A DNA stretch of 64,000 nt. Source: Apostichopus japonicus (taxonomy: Eukaryota > Echinodermata > Holothuroidea > Aspidochirotida > Stichopodidae). Below the pieces are notes generated by a model. That model did not search any database and was not told the origin of the DNA. It saw only the letters and a program-made list of their open reading frames with translations. Both the position numbers and the translations under genes were made by a program. The stretch is from the NCBI RefSeq assembly GCF_037975245.1, contig NC_092569.1, forward strand, positions 24,475,168 through 24,539,167. The letters are read 5' to 3'. This document shows, piece by piece, positions 1 to 11,419 of this stretch. Each line of letters begins with the position of its first letter. The first letter of the stretch is position 1.

Positions 1-880
1 AACTTAGCTCTGAAGAGTGATATCACGCACTCTTGTGAGACATTAATAAACATGAAGTCATTCTTTGATAAGAGTGACTTTAACTTCTTTAGTCAGTAAT
101 GATCATCTTGAACACACCAAAGAACGGATTCTCATTTCTCGAAATTATGGTGTGTACATCCCGTATGATTGTTACTTGTATTTATGTGCCATTCAAGCTT
201 ATATACAATGTTTATATTTCCGTGTCCATGTAAAGCGAAATCTAACAAAACAAGGTAAAAATTGAACTTCTGCTGATTGAAAGTATAGTTACTTTATTAG
301 TTCTTAGACTTTAAAACTTATCCTTTGAATATACCAATGAATGGATCGTGTCATTTTAAGAGACGTCTGTATGCTGGTTCGAAATATCAAAAACCCGTTC
401 GGCCAACATAGTCAACTTTAATTGCCGAAATGTTGTGAAAAGGTGCTGGTGCTCCTACGCGAACAGTTAGGCCTACAGTCATTTAATGCAAACATATTGC
501 CTATAATATATTATTCACAAGTAATGGGAATTAATCTTAAAGAGTGTTCAGGGTGACCACTATAAGCTGGTCTGAGTAAAATTAGCTCTGAAAGAGTAAA
601 ATCATTCACTTTTGTTAGACATGAAGTCACCCCCCTGATAAGAGCGACTTCCACTAGTATATTTAGATCATCTCGAACACAACAAAGAACGAATTCTCAT
701 TCTTCGTAATGTATGGTGTGTACAACCCATAAGAATGTTTCTTGCCTTTAATTACCTGTCACATATAAATACATACTTTTTTATTTGCGTGTCCATTTAA
801 ACCGAAAGTTCCGACGACTTCAAACAGCGGTAGCACGTTACCAAGTGAAGTGACCAGTATTGTACAATCTACCAAAGTAG
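1..880. repeat. Receptor-intron block duplicated at about 32090-32982
   Basis: This block aligns by eye almost end to end with about 32090-32982, including the text around the stalk exon at its 3' end. Shorter relatives lie near 53270-53500 and 53700-53950. It is intron sequence of an Ig-receptor gene whose 5' part is off the left edge. Short open frames here, for example 65-265, are not conserved as protein and I do not call them genes. A small exon-like patch ending in a GT donor near 264 may be an old stalk exon, but its acceptor is unclear. Confidence 0.8.
809..880 (+). CDS. Gene A stalk exon, Ser/Thr-rich (partial gene)
   Basis: Internal exon of an Ig-receptor gene that starts upstream of the window. 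It is 72 nt, phase 1 at both ends, with an acceptor after ACCGAAAG and a donor GTAAG directly after. It encodes about 24 residues rich in Ser and Thr (PTTSNSGSTLPSEVTSIVQS), typical of an extended, O-glycosylated stalk between Ig domain and membrane. A near-identical exon exists in gene B at 32911-32982. The two differ mainly in the first residue and near the end (V versus E). No domain is expected. Use as an exon is inferred from conserved splice sites and frame; no transcript evidence is available. Confidence 0.6.
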
Positions 881-1431
881 GTAAGAATAAATTTAAAATA
901 TCAATCAAGTTCTTGGTTTATATACTACTTTAAAACTAATGAAATGCTCATGGACTAATTTTCTCTCCTTTCAGAAGTTATCTTTTTTTTTTATAAAACG
1001 TGCTTTAAAAGTTGAATCCTGTACATTCGTGGTTATTTAATCGGAATCTCCATAAGCAGTTTTCGGTTGTCACTGTGTGCAGACAATCTCATTCATAGTT
1101 CGGTAATATTTTCAACTTACTTCAAATGTTCAGGAACGTTCAAAGTGAATGATGATCCCACATGCATGGACTTTTAAATTTTGTAAAGTTATTAATTACT
1201 TACAATATAATTGTATGTGAAATTATAATGATGATGGTAATAACGACAGTGTTAACATTTTGCCAGTGAGTTACCAACCGCTTGCTTTATATTCGTGTTC
1301 AAAAGGCGCAAAATAAACATATATAGCATCACACATAATTTTACAACTGAGAATCAAAAATACGTTTACTGTTTTTAATGATAGTTAGATAGTAAAATAT
1401 CATTACAACCCGCCATCACTGGTAATTGCAG

Positions 1432-1497
1432 AGACTGATAATTCGCGCAGTGTGACCACAGAGCCCCAATTTATAACTGCATACACAAGGAAACTAC
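1432..1497 (+). pseudogene. Decayed stalk exon of gene A
   Basis: Homologous to the gene B stalk exon at 31159-31233 and preceded by the same acceptor (TAATTGCAG). Three lesions are visible. The cysteine codon after TDNS is now arginine. One base is lost after TACACAA, which shifts the frame. The CCAG|GTAAG donor has become CCAAATAAG, so the exon can no longer splice normally. Read-through from it opens a spurious frame to about 1676. Confidence 0.7.
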
Positions 1498-1699
1498 CAA
1501 ACCAAATAAGATCAAATATGACCTTATACCAAGTTGGAAATGTGCAGCAATTTATTAAATGCTCTTCTTTTAAAGTAATGATATGTGAAAAAGTTGGGGC
1601 TGGGGTTCCTCCTTCGGAAGAAAAAGTTAAAAGTTGTAGGTCAAATGGTTTATTCCGAGGCATATTAAGACTATAAATCATGTCTCTATAAGTAGCCAT

Positions 1700-2176
1700 A
1701 AAAACGTTATTATAACACTAATCATATAAAAGGGCTGTAGCAACACTTGAACCTAGATGTCTTAAATTATATTTACCCGTATCATGTACAAGAAATTATT
1801 TGTTAGATATTCGGAATGTTTCCACAAGATATATGATGTGATATACCGTACTAAATATTGTAAACCATCGGTCTGCAACCTTTTCAGGCCACGAACTAGC
1901 CAATGTTTTTAGCAATCAGTCTCGACCAATTGATTTTCACGATATCGCACAGAACAATTTTACTTTTTCTGTCGGCATTCAGCAAAGCCAAAACTAATGT
2001 TTACAGTTTTCAGCGATTTCTGAAACGACCCCGCGCCCCATCGACAAGTCCCATTGTTGTGGATCATCGGTAAAACTATATACAACGTTATATTCTATGT
2101 ATATCGTTTTATTATAATTTAACGAAATATATTGTGAAACATTTTCTGGAACTGATTCATTGTATTTTATCAACAG
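1700..2176. repeat. Intron preceding TM exon; repeated family-wide
   Basis: Intron sequence shared with 31400-31740, 56700-57205 and 57385-57840. The shared text includes a segment on 'ggccacgaactagcc' and 'tttcagcgatttctgaaacg' just before the TM exon. It marks the unit that has been copied repeatedly with the terminal exon. No gene is seen in it. Confidence 0.7.
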
Positions 2177-2355
2177 AGGATTCCAACAGAGCATGGCTAC
2201 ATTTGATATGGATTGTCGTCGTCGTCGCCGTCGCCGTCGTCGTCGTTGTCTTAGTAGCAAGCAAAAAGAGAGCACGACCTTTCACAAATCAGGAGGGAAA
2301 TGGAAACAACGAAGGAAACGAAGAAAACATTCCAATGAGGGGCAGTAGTCCATGA
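2177..2355 (+). CDS. Gene A terminal exon: poly-valine transmembrane segment and tail
   Basis: Last coding exon of receptor gene A. The acceptor is TTTTATCAACAG; phase 1 gives (E)DSNRAWLHL, then a hydrophobic run of about 20 residues that is almost all Val with a few Ala (IWIVVVVAVAVVVVVLVA), a basic stop-transfer SKKRARP, and a hydrophilic tail rich in Asn, Glu and Gly ending at TGA 2353-2355. The Val run is encoded by a GTC trinucleotide microsatellite. Read one frame over, the same DNA gives poly-Arg, which I reject. The tail has no ITAM, ITIM or catalytic motif that I can see. The copies at 57206 and 57841 show the exon duplicating and decaying. Assignment rests on splice site, phase, hydrophobicity and paralogy. 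Confidence 0.65.
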
Positions 2356-2601
2356 TGACAATGCTGAGACGTAGTTTTAGTAATCGCCGCTGGTCCGTAT
2401 ATATATATGAGCAAAACATTTTGAAGCAACGTTTTGTGTACTATACATTTGTAATATTGTCCTCTGCTCTGCTGTAACCATGTGACTATATGTCATCTTG
2501 GTATTCAGTGGTAACTTGTGGAGTTGTAACATGGGTTTTTGCTTTTTACCCGATCGTTGAGTTAATTAGCATGGTCCGCTAACATATTCACCCACAGAGC
2601 C

Positions 2602-2602
<1 letters not shown>

Positions 2603-2696
<94 letters not shown>
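2603..2696. repeat. (TA)n microsatellite
   Basis: Uninterrupted TA dinucleotide run in the 3' flank of gene A. The corresponding place after gene C (58238-58280) has a shorter run, so the tract length differs between the duplicated copies. Confidence 0.97.
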
Positions 2697-2698
<2 letters not shown>

Positions 2699-2699
2699 A

Positions 2700-5600
2700 G
2701 CCATCATGAGGAACGAATTTGTGTACATGCATCGCACTTTAAACAGTGAAATCGTGCAGAGTGTTAGAATGCATTATATTATGTTTTTGTATTGCATAAA
2801 AGACTAAGGCGTGCCTTTTTAATCAAAGAATTTTAATACAAGTTGTCAAATGTACCTGTAAGCAGCTAGGAGGTGGTAAGGCGAGGTCGTTGAAGCCGAA
2901 TCCAGTATGGGAGATTTTAGTGTTCTTCTACGAAAATTAAAACAAATATTTAGACACATATTTATATAGTAAGGCATATTAAGGCTGCTGAAAAATAATT
3001 TGTATACATGCAATCAAGTTGTTCAAGTTTCTTTGATTTAAACCCTTCCTTTCTACATAGCGTACGATATGTATGGTGACACCATAGCAGATATATCTTG
3101 AACAGCTTTATTAATATATTGTTGTAATGTACGTGAATAGATTTCAATAGTTTGTTTGGTTCCCAATGCGATCTCTATTTAGAATATCATCGTTATGCGC
3201 CTATTTTATAACAATATTATTTTTAAGTCTTAGCTTGAGAATGTTATCCAATACTGCGTAACCTCAGCATAACAAAATTAGATGAAGACGCAGAAGAATT
3301 CGGGAATTTCTCCTTATTTTATACAGCCTGGATGAGTAGGTCACCTAACACATAAAGGGTTTTGTTTTATCTTTGGACGGAAAAAAAGAAAATAGAAATA
3401 GATTTATCACTATCAGTGTCATCATCGTCGTCGACGCTCTCGTCAAACATCAAACATAATTCGAACTCTGAATTACAAACCTAGTGTTTTAAGAACTGAG
3501 TTATCCAGCCCTTTGTTTGTGGCCATAGGCTTATATTTTTCGGGCAAGCCGTTACAGCCCCACCCCCAAATCAAATTAGGCTCCTACGCCTATATTTGTG
3601 GCAGTCACTATGTAGCTATTTGTTTGCTTATTTTGACTGACCTTATATTCCAGAGGTCACTGGTCCTAATCGCGTTCTAGCCATACATTTCGTTGCTTTT
3701 TCAATTGTGTACAAATGTTCCAGTCAGCATTATTTATTTATTTTTAATACATTTCAAACAAGTAAAATTAAAATATTGTAACTACCGTACCAAACAGATA
3801 ATCGAACAATTAGGGGAATGTGTAGGACTAGGATCTATATGTTATTGTGTCGCGAACTCTTCTCATTGGATGATGCAAACTCAAATAGACTTTAAATAGA
3901 TTGCATGCAAATTTTGCAAAAGTATTCGCAAATGTAAAATCAACAGTTTTGTATTAAGATATGTTTTTTTTAAGAGATATTTGGATGCAAAAATAGGTGC
4001 AGTAAGTCTATAGCAAATACATATCCTCAGAAATTTGTTAGAAAGGTATTATAATTTTGCAGAGGAAACTCAATTAATTGCTTTAGAATACAATGTTAAT
4101 TTTCTGTTCAAATTATAGAATGTCGTAAGCCACCGAATTTAGAATTACAGTCAGCTTCAAATTTACCAAACCCATACTAAAATTTTCTGGAATTTATAAA
4201 CAAATTATTTTCTTCTGCTTCAACATGTGTACCCTTAACGTGTGACTCTAATGGCAATATTCGAACAGTAGAAACTCAACTCCCTCCCAACCGCCAGCGT
4301 AATTTATTTCCAGTAGGGTTCGGTGTATTTATCATGAAGGGGCGTGTCTAGCAAGGTTTACGTTCAACGCTATATCGCACTCAAAGCTTCCTATCTTACA
4401 AGCTTCGTTTACGATGTTACCATACTTCGTTGAATGGAGGTGTAGAACTAACGTGTACTATGTACGTAAACATACTTCAGAGTCAAAAGGGTATTGCAAC
4501 TAGGTCACGCACTCCTTAGAACTGATTTTACTGTAATTTGAGAATAATTCCAGACGCAGAAAATGGCAGAGAATTTTGTTGTCATATTATGGATTTGAAA
4601 TAAGTATTGGAAAAAATATAAGTACTAGAATTATAACTTGCCTATGAAGTCACTGTGATTCACGTTGCAGTCATTGCCAAATTGAAAATTCTAGTTTAGA
4701 ACACGTGTGGAGAAAGGGGGGATCTATTTACTTGAACCCCAATGTGTTTCTATGGGATGAGTCATATTGCGTTCCTAGACCTAGTGTTTTACCATGGCAT
4801 GTATATAGATACGCGCACGATGGTTTTACACACTTTGTACATCTTTGTGTATACACTACGAACAATGTTATGCGGCGTCAAATCTCGCCGCCGAGAAAAG
4901 TTAAGTACACGCTTGGGTACTACGATGTTTTGCGCCCTTTATGATAATTTCTACGAACTCTACTGGGAGAACAAATTTACGTCCATCACCACCCTTCAGC
5001 GAGATGTAGCTTATTTTATGTTTGTTGTGTAGTGATGAGATGTGTAAGAGATGTGCTCTTTGTAAGTTACAAATACCGCCTCAATTAAGCTTCGATCATC
5101 CTTAATTATGCGCACCAAAAAAAAAATAGCTGATTCATTCAGCAATAAAATCTCACTTATAAAAAACTTGACAAACGTTTGGTATTCAGAAAAGGAATAT
5201 GCGATTTAACGACGAACCACTGCTTAATATTCAGTTATATCGAAGCTATATATTGTTGTGTAATTTACCGGTCGATGACCACTTTCTATTTTTCAGGGTG
5301 CAGATGGCTGCTGTTTTCTTTATGTTTATTATGATATTCCTTCGTCCTTAAATAATAAATGCTGTCCACTTCTTTTCATTTGTGGAGAAAAAACGGAAGC
5401 TGCAAATTTGTAATATCCGTGTTGTCTGCGTTACCATATTTTAAAGAGAGTGAAGACTCGCGCACAAAGAAACGTCTGATGCTGGTAATCTGACCTAGTT
5501 TCGAATGAGGTGTAACAGAAATGTTAGACACCACCATCGATCCCAGATAATGCACACACAGCTTCCTACCGTCGGTAATTAGACACTAGTGTGCAGTCAA

Positions 5601-7310
5601 TATATGCAGCTACGGTCGATACCCACAACACATGTGTTCATAGCAGCGCTGGACATCTCAGGTCCAGATAAAGATAACAAGGTATCACGTTTCATTACTG
5701 TCTGTATTTTATAGCGACAAGAAGAAAAATTCACTTGCAAGCAACTGAAAGTTTTTTTCTTCAGAGGGCGACACGCGATTTGGGCGAGTCTTCAATGCCT
5801 TTAAGAAGGCGACCAAGAACTGGCTTTAAAAAGTTTACTTTAATTTCTCATCCTGAAGTATCCTACATTAAAGCAACAACTTTTCAATGGCAACGTTAAA
5901 AGTAAATTCGCCTTGTTTGCAACTGTATACATCATCACCTCATATTAACCAAGGAAACGAAGCCGTACCGTACTAATGAATTCAGGAAAGAGCAATAAAC
6001 ATCCAGGTTGTCATTTGCTCAGTGGTGTCTTTTTCTTTCAAGCTCGGTAAAATTTTCAGTCTAATAAAAGAGAACATCTTTTGTGACCTGTTATCAATCA
6101 TAATCTAGTCTTTTGTGGCTTGCATGTTGAAGAGCATGAATGGAAGTACATGTGGTGAGAAAATTGGGTCAATTGAGGCAATTTTAGACCACTTTAGGCC
6201 TCCCGGGAGCAGCGTAGGAAATTTGTTTACCACTGAGTGAAGAGGTTTGTTTACAAGTGACGAAAACTTCCGGCTCGGATAGCAAAAAATCTACATGGTC
6301 ATGGTACGAAAAATTGATGGTGCCATGAAAGGCCAACTTGTCAGCTATCCGGTGATGGGTAGCGTTTAGCTAGTGAAAACTTCTATCTAGACTTAAAGAC
6401 CACATTACTTTTGTGATTTAGTGTGTAAGTCAATGGGGCTTTTAATGGGCGTATGCTACCTTATGTGTATCGTGATGTCGCACAGAATTCACTGTGGTAT
6501 ATACGTTCCCAGCCTGGGTACTGATATTATTGTTAAAATTATATACGTATTGAGGATTTCCAATACAGAGCACAATGAAAGGAGTACAGCAAGTTTCGGG
6601 GTTGCCAGATTGTCATCCCATCTAAATCCAAAAATAATGACCCTTGTGTGGCACAGAATGTAATGTAGAATTCTCTAACAGTTTTATAAACATGTATCAC
6701 AACCAGGGGTGTGTTTTGTCTGATTTTGACCCTGTCAGCCGAGGCATACCAGGAGTAGATGGTAATCTGGTTAAGATCTTTTGGTCATGGAATATTTTGA
6801 ATGACTTCGATACCATTAATTCAGTACGCACCAAACAATGATAAATGTATGTTTAATGTAGGGCTACCTGAAAGGGATGCAGTGGCTTTAAAGTAGGATT
6901 TGACATTAAACTTAGATAAATAAAACAAATTGTTTCAATGTAACACCAATAACAACGAATATAGTTATGAAGGTAATATGTACTATCAGGTGAAGCCATG
7001 GCAACTACTGCTTGCAAGAATATCTTTTTGTGAAACCTTTTTGCAGTCGCTTTCTCTTTTCTCTATTTTTCTTACCAAGCTAAGGGTTAACGTTGGGTTG
7101 AAAGTGATCAATCAAAGTTTTACTCACCGAAAATCATGAATGTATATGTAATTTATAAATTATAAAATTATTAAATTATAAACAAGGCTCGAATACACTC
7201 CCCCACCCCCCCCCCAACCGTCCTATTTTTATTTACGATCAATATTTCATAAACCTCAGGATTAGAAGGAATAAGGTGGGGATTTAGGGGCTTTTCTTTT
7301 CTAACAGTAT
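2700..7310. repeat. Segmentally duplicated 3' flank of gene A (copy 1)
   Basis: Aligns by eye with about 58300-64000 downstream of gene C. Matched stretches include 2820-3220 with 58440-58880, 3880-4500 with 59500-60420, 4540-5700 with 61310-62690 and 6450-7310 with 63130-64000. Unmatched gaps reflect insertions and deletions. No protein gene is recognised. Two overlapping open frames at 4705-5032 survive in both copies across a 12-bp indel but match nothing I know. Otherwise it looks like non-coding intergenic DNA. Confidence 0.8.
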
Positions 7311-10300
7311 GTACACATGTCATGAGTGGGTGAAATGCGTTTCTCAAGCTGCGCACGCGCCGGTTACATATACATGTATTATATTGAGTTCAAATCACGT
7401 TCAATCATTTTTCTATATTTCGTTTAAATGCATGACGCTGCATCAAGTATACCGTGAGCAAAGTTTAACCAAGCACATACAGTCGTGTAGAAACCACAGT
7501 GTACGCTAAAGCTGTACAGTTGCAAGCCTTTCTACGCGTTGTACGATACAGGTAAAATTATGTTTTAGTAGCGATCTTATAATTAATTGCTAATTCAACT
7601 TTTCTAAAGATCCAATTCGTTCTTCGAGCTCTCATTCTCTCTAACTAGGAAAACGCCTACTACTGAATTGTACATGCATTGATTTACTGCTATTAATGGA
7701 ACATTACAATGAGGCAAACAAAGTCTAAAAGTTTGAATCTACTTCTTTAGTAGCGGTTTATTTCTTCCCCGGCTGGAAGCAAAATATCCCCCGACTGGAA
7801 CCATTTTCTCTAGGCAGACGATGTGAGGTAAGGGCCCTCCCCGTTGAGTACGCTACTGGTCATAACAGGGATCTATGAGTGAGACCAGGGGGCTGGAACA
7901 TGGTTTTCTGTAACCATTGAAACATTTATCTATATTACGTGGTTTGGGTTGACATGTTTTGGAATTGTGGTTACTTGGTTTCTCGAAACCGAAGTTTTAT
8001 TACTTGGACTACATATTTACGAGTCATATACTGTAACTGCATTGAGGCTTCTTCTATAGGCTGCATACCAACAAACCCAGTATGATGATATAAAAACAAC
8101 ATGGTTATGTGAATTGATGCCAATGTGTTTACATGGAGAACGAACGAAGGTCTCGCATCGACTGCACTCTTTTCAGCGAAAGAGTGAGAACTCCCTATAT
8201 TTAATGTACTCCCGACAGTTAATGTATGAGAGAAAAAGAGCCCTACATATTATGCAGTGAAAGCACTCACCATTCTACAGTTAAATTGACAAGTTCACTC
8301 TTTGATTTTGGTAAATTGTAATCATTCTGAACAATTTTTAAACAATAGATGTCTACTAAAATAAGATTATTAAAGAATCACTTTAGTCACATAATACAGT
8401 TTAATATACTGCAGACCTTTACAACAACAAAACTGCACTAAATAGTCTCACATGAATAGCATTTCATGACAGTTAAAAGATATAATACAGAACTCAGTGA
8501 TAAGCCATAATACTGTATGTCTTCAAATAACTTGTTTACATTTAAACATAACTATATAGAGTTCAGAGCAAAATGTCCAGATGGGATTTTCGACCAAACG
8601 TGTTACATGATTTGTAAAGGTGTCTTGTTTTTGCTCTTGGCACCGCAATAAAGTTCTTATAAAATGGTTACCTAGGCTAGCTCTCTTGTGAAAAGTCCAA
8701 ATAATGATAAATATGGTAATTTACTATCTCACCAGACGACCATCTGTAGCAATTATAGCTCCTACATTAGAACATCTCAGCAAACTCACACAACTTTACA
8801 AACAAAATAAAAACATGTCTTTACTGTTGATAAAAGTTATGCATTAAAAGCCTGCATAAAAAATAATTCTCCTTAGATAGTCAATCATGTCGTATGATTT
8901 TACTTTACAATGAGCTATGTTTCTCAAGAATTAAGTATTTTTCACTTAAAAAAAAAAAAAAAAAAAAAATCGTTTTTTTTCTCGATCATCTACAGATGAT
9001 GACGTACACATTAAAGTCAGACCTTTGGTTTTTACGTAATTGAGGTGTTTTCGCTTGTAACTGTCCTCTGCATATTAATGGACACGGAAGTAACACCTGG
9101 CGACCCTATGAGGGTGCTGATTGAGGGTGGTGATAGACACTGTAAGTCGAAGATAGCAACAACAAAAAAGGATTTCATTTTGCTCTTTGTGGTGTGTAAA
9201 TAATGTGTTTTGATAAATCTATAATGTGTGGGGTAGAAGGAACAACTTGCCAGCCATACATTGATCATTGATGACTACACTTGCATTTCGGAGAATTTTA
9301 ACTTGGTAAGTTCTTTAAATCTGTCCGATTTCCTTTTCTTGTGATTGATGTAGCAATTTAATGTAATGTACTTAAATACTTAACGTCTTTTAGTAATATA
9401 GGACTGTTAAGTCTAGATATACACTGTAGCAAATGCGATGAAACTTACCACTTTTTTCAGAGGGTCAGGGGATTCTTGAACAAAATCTTCAGATGTTAAT
9501 CTTACATTATGCAAAATGCTTCTTCTCTCCATACATTTGTATCATGATCCATGGGTAATGTTCATTTAGTCGTTTCGGTAATGTGTGCTCAGAGGTTTAG
9601 GTTTTTTAGATCAAAGATCGCTTAGCATATGAGCCACTACACCATTGGTGTTCAGACTAGAAAGTTGAGTTTGGTGGAGGGCATGTCTGAAGAGTGTTTA
9701 TGTATTATGCTTACATCATATTGATTCTGTAGAAATCCGTTAGCACACAAATAATCCTAGCAATATCGTTAACATAAAAATTACTTAGAGTAATCTGGTC
9801 TTCCAACTCTTTTCCATAAGCCTTTTTGGGTATCCAAAATGTAAGATGTCTTTGTAGCTTATTTCCAGGGAGCAGAACATTTTTAAATATTGCTGACGCA
9901 CATGTCACTACATGCATAATCGTTGTCTCTTGTATTTATTTCCAGAAAAGAGAGGAAAAACTAACTGGAACCTTGTGATACCAAATTGGGAGGATGCTGT
10001 AACGTTGGGGTCATTCCGTGTCAAATCACAAATGGTTGTTGCTGCACCCTCTCCAAAATTCCCAAATTTATTGTATGATCAGAACACTATGAAATAAGCA
10101 TATTCTTAAAATTTCAGTTGCATTGCTTTACAATTAACCGATTTATCACACTTTGTAATTCCGCAATTTGTCGCCACCGTGCATGTTGGCATTTTCTTGA
10201 CATTTGGGGTCTCATTTCTCAGCAATTAAACATCCTGCTATCTTTCTTCTACAGATGCATATAGAGTCTATCCCATAGAACAGGAATATAAAAAAGTAGG

Positions 10301-10320
10301 CTTCAAAAATATTGTCTTGT
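7311..10320. other. Intergenic stretch, no gene recognised
   Basis: No open frame resembles a known protein and no tRNA or rRNA is seen. A poly-A run lies at 8948-8969. A possible 5' UTR exon with a GTAAG donor lies near 9250-9305 and is listed separately. Confidence 0.6.
9250..9305 (+). other. Candidate 5' UTR exon of gene B
   Basis: The segment ending TTTCGGAG...TTAACTTG|GTAAGTTCTT is echoed at 40990-41043, about 1.3 kb before the gene C signal exon. Both signal exons are preceded by acceptor-like sequence (poly-T then AG before 29125; CACTCTCCAG before 42385), so an upstream non-coding exon is expected. If right, gene B's first intron is about 20 kb and full of retroelements. The similarity is short, so this is tentative. 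Confidence 0.25.
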
Positions 10321-10329
10321 CTTATAGGA

Positions 10330-10905
10330 GCCATGGTTCCGTAACATATTTGGGTTGGACTGGTCTAACGGTCCTGTTGCTTTATTAGGCTTCTCTTTTA
10401 CCAATACCAGATCAGACCCTTTCAGTTTGAATTTTCCTCCTAAGCTTTCGAGGCTCAAACGTTCACTGGGTGTCTGGTCACAGAGGGACCTTATTCCAAT
10501 TGGTAAAGTTACCATTGTTAAAGCCTCCGGGCTTTCACAGTTGGTTTATCTCTTCCAGATTGGTACTATCAGTTCAGGTGGACTAAAAGTCACACATACT
10601 AATAATTTTATTCAAAGTCTTAAGTGTACCTGGGTAAACAGAAATAATGAAAGTAGCGATAACTACTGGAAACTGTTTTTCGATTTTCATTTGAAAAAGT
10701 ACGGAAATCCCTACTGTTTAAATGTAATTATAAAATAAACGACGTTCATATTAGAAATGCATTTATTTATGATGTCTGCCATGCATGGTCATTGCACTCT
10801 TTTATTAAGCCTAATTCCAACTATGGTCAACAAATAATTTGGAACATTTCGTTTATTAAAGTTAACAATAAGATGGCATTTTACAACTCAATGTTCCAAA
10901 AAGGG
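10330..10905 (+). mobile_element. L1/Tx1-like LINE ORF2 fragment
   Basis: Protein-level relative of the post-RT part of the nested LINE at about 23850-24450. Shared features are the PKLSRLK...LWS.RDL.PIG motif, then VKA..LSQLV.LF, then GGLKVTH and KCTW. Relative to the complete element it lacks an internal segment between the 'LSQLV' and 'GGLKVTH' blocks. It is also cut at both ends: no endonuclease, no RT catalytic core and no 3' tail. It is a dead fragment on the + strand of the same or a closely related LINE lineage. Confidence 0.75.
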
Positions 10906-11419
10906 ATTAGGCAGTGCATCTGTTTGGCAATGACAATCGTCCATTGTCCAGTAACAAGTCCCAAAACCTTTTATATAATTGAAGAACAGCAAATCCTCAT
11001 GGATACTCATTCGGTGGTAAGGGCCGTAGTTGCCTCTTTGGGGTTTATTATGCTTGTAACCTAGAATCCCCAGAAGGAGCCAGAGACACATACACTTTCA
11101 TCCACAAATTCCTTATGGGTATAACTGACAGACAGAAAACACAACGAAAGATTATTTCCTTTGTTGAGAAAATAAGAAAGTAACATTTACTATCCTTTTG
11201 AGGACAAACCATATATCCAGTATTGGTTATAGGAGCCCACAGTATTTGATTTACACATACCACTATTTTCATATGATGGTATTATGCTAACAGAAACGTT
11301 TCCATTTAATAGTATTATTGTTCAGTATTTATTTAACTTTATCGATTAAATCTTTAATAGTTATGAAATAGTTACTTGCAGTTGATTCTGTCAAAACTCC
11401 TTACAAAAAGTAATGGTAA

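Noticed and set aside
2160-2348. Poly-Arg open frame over the GTC repeat, also at 57162-57395
   Set aside because: It is the off-frame reading of the poly-Val TM exon. The Val frame fits the splice acceptor, the phase and the membrane-helix logic of the family.
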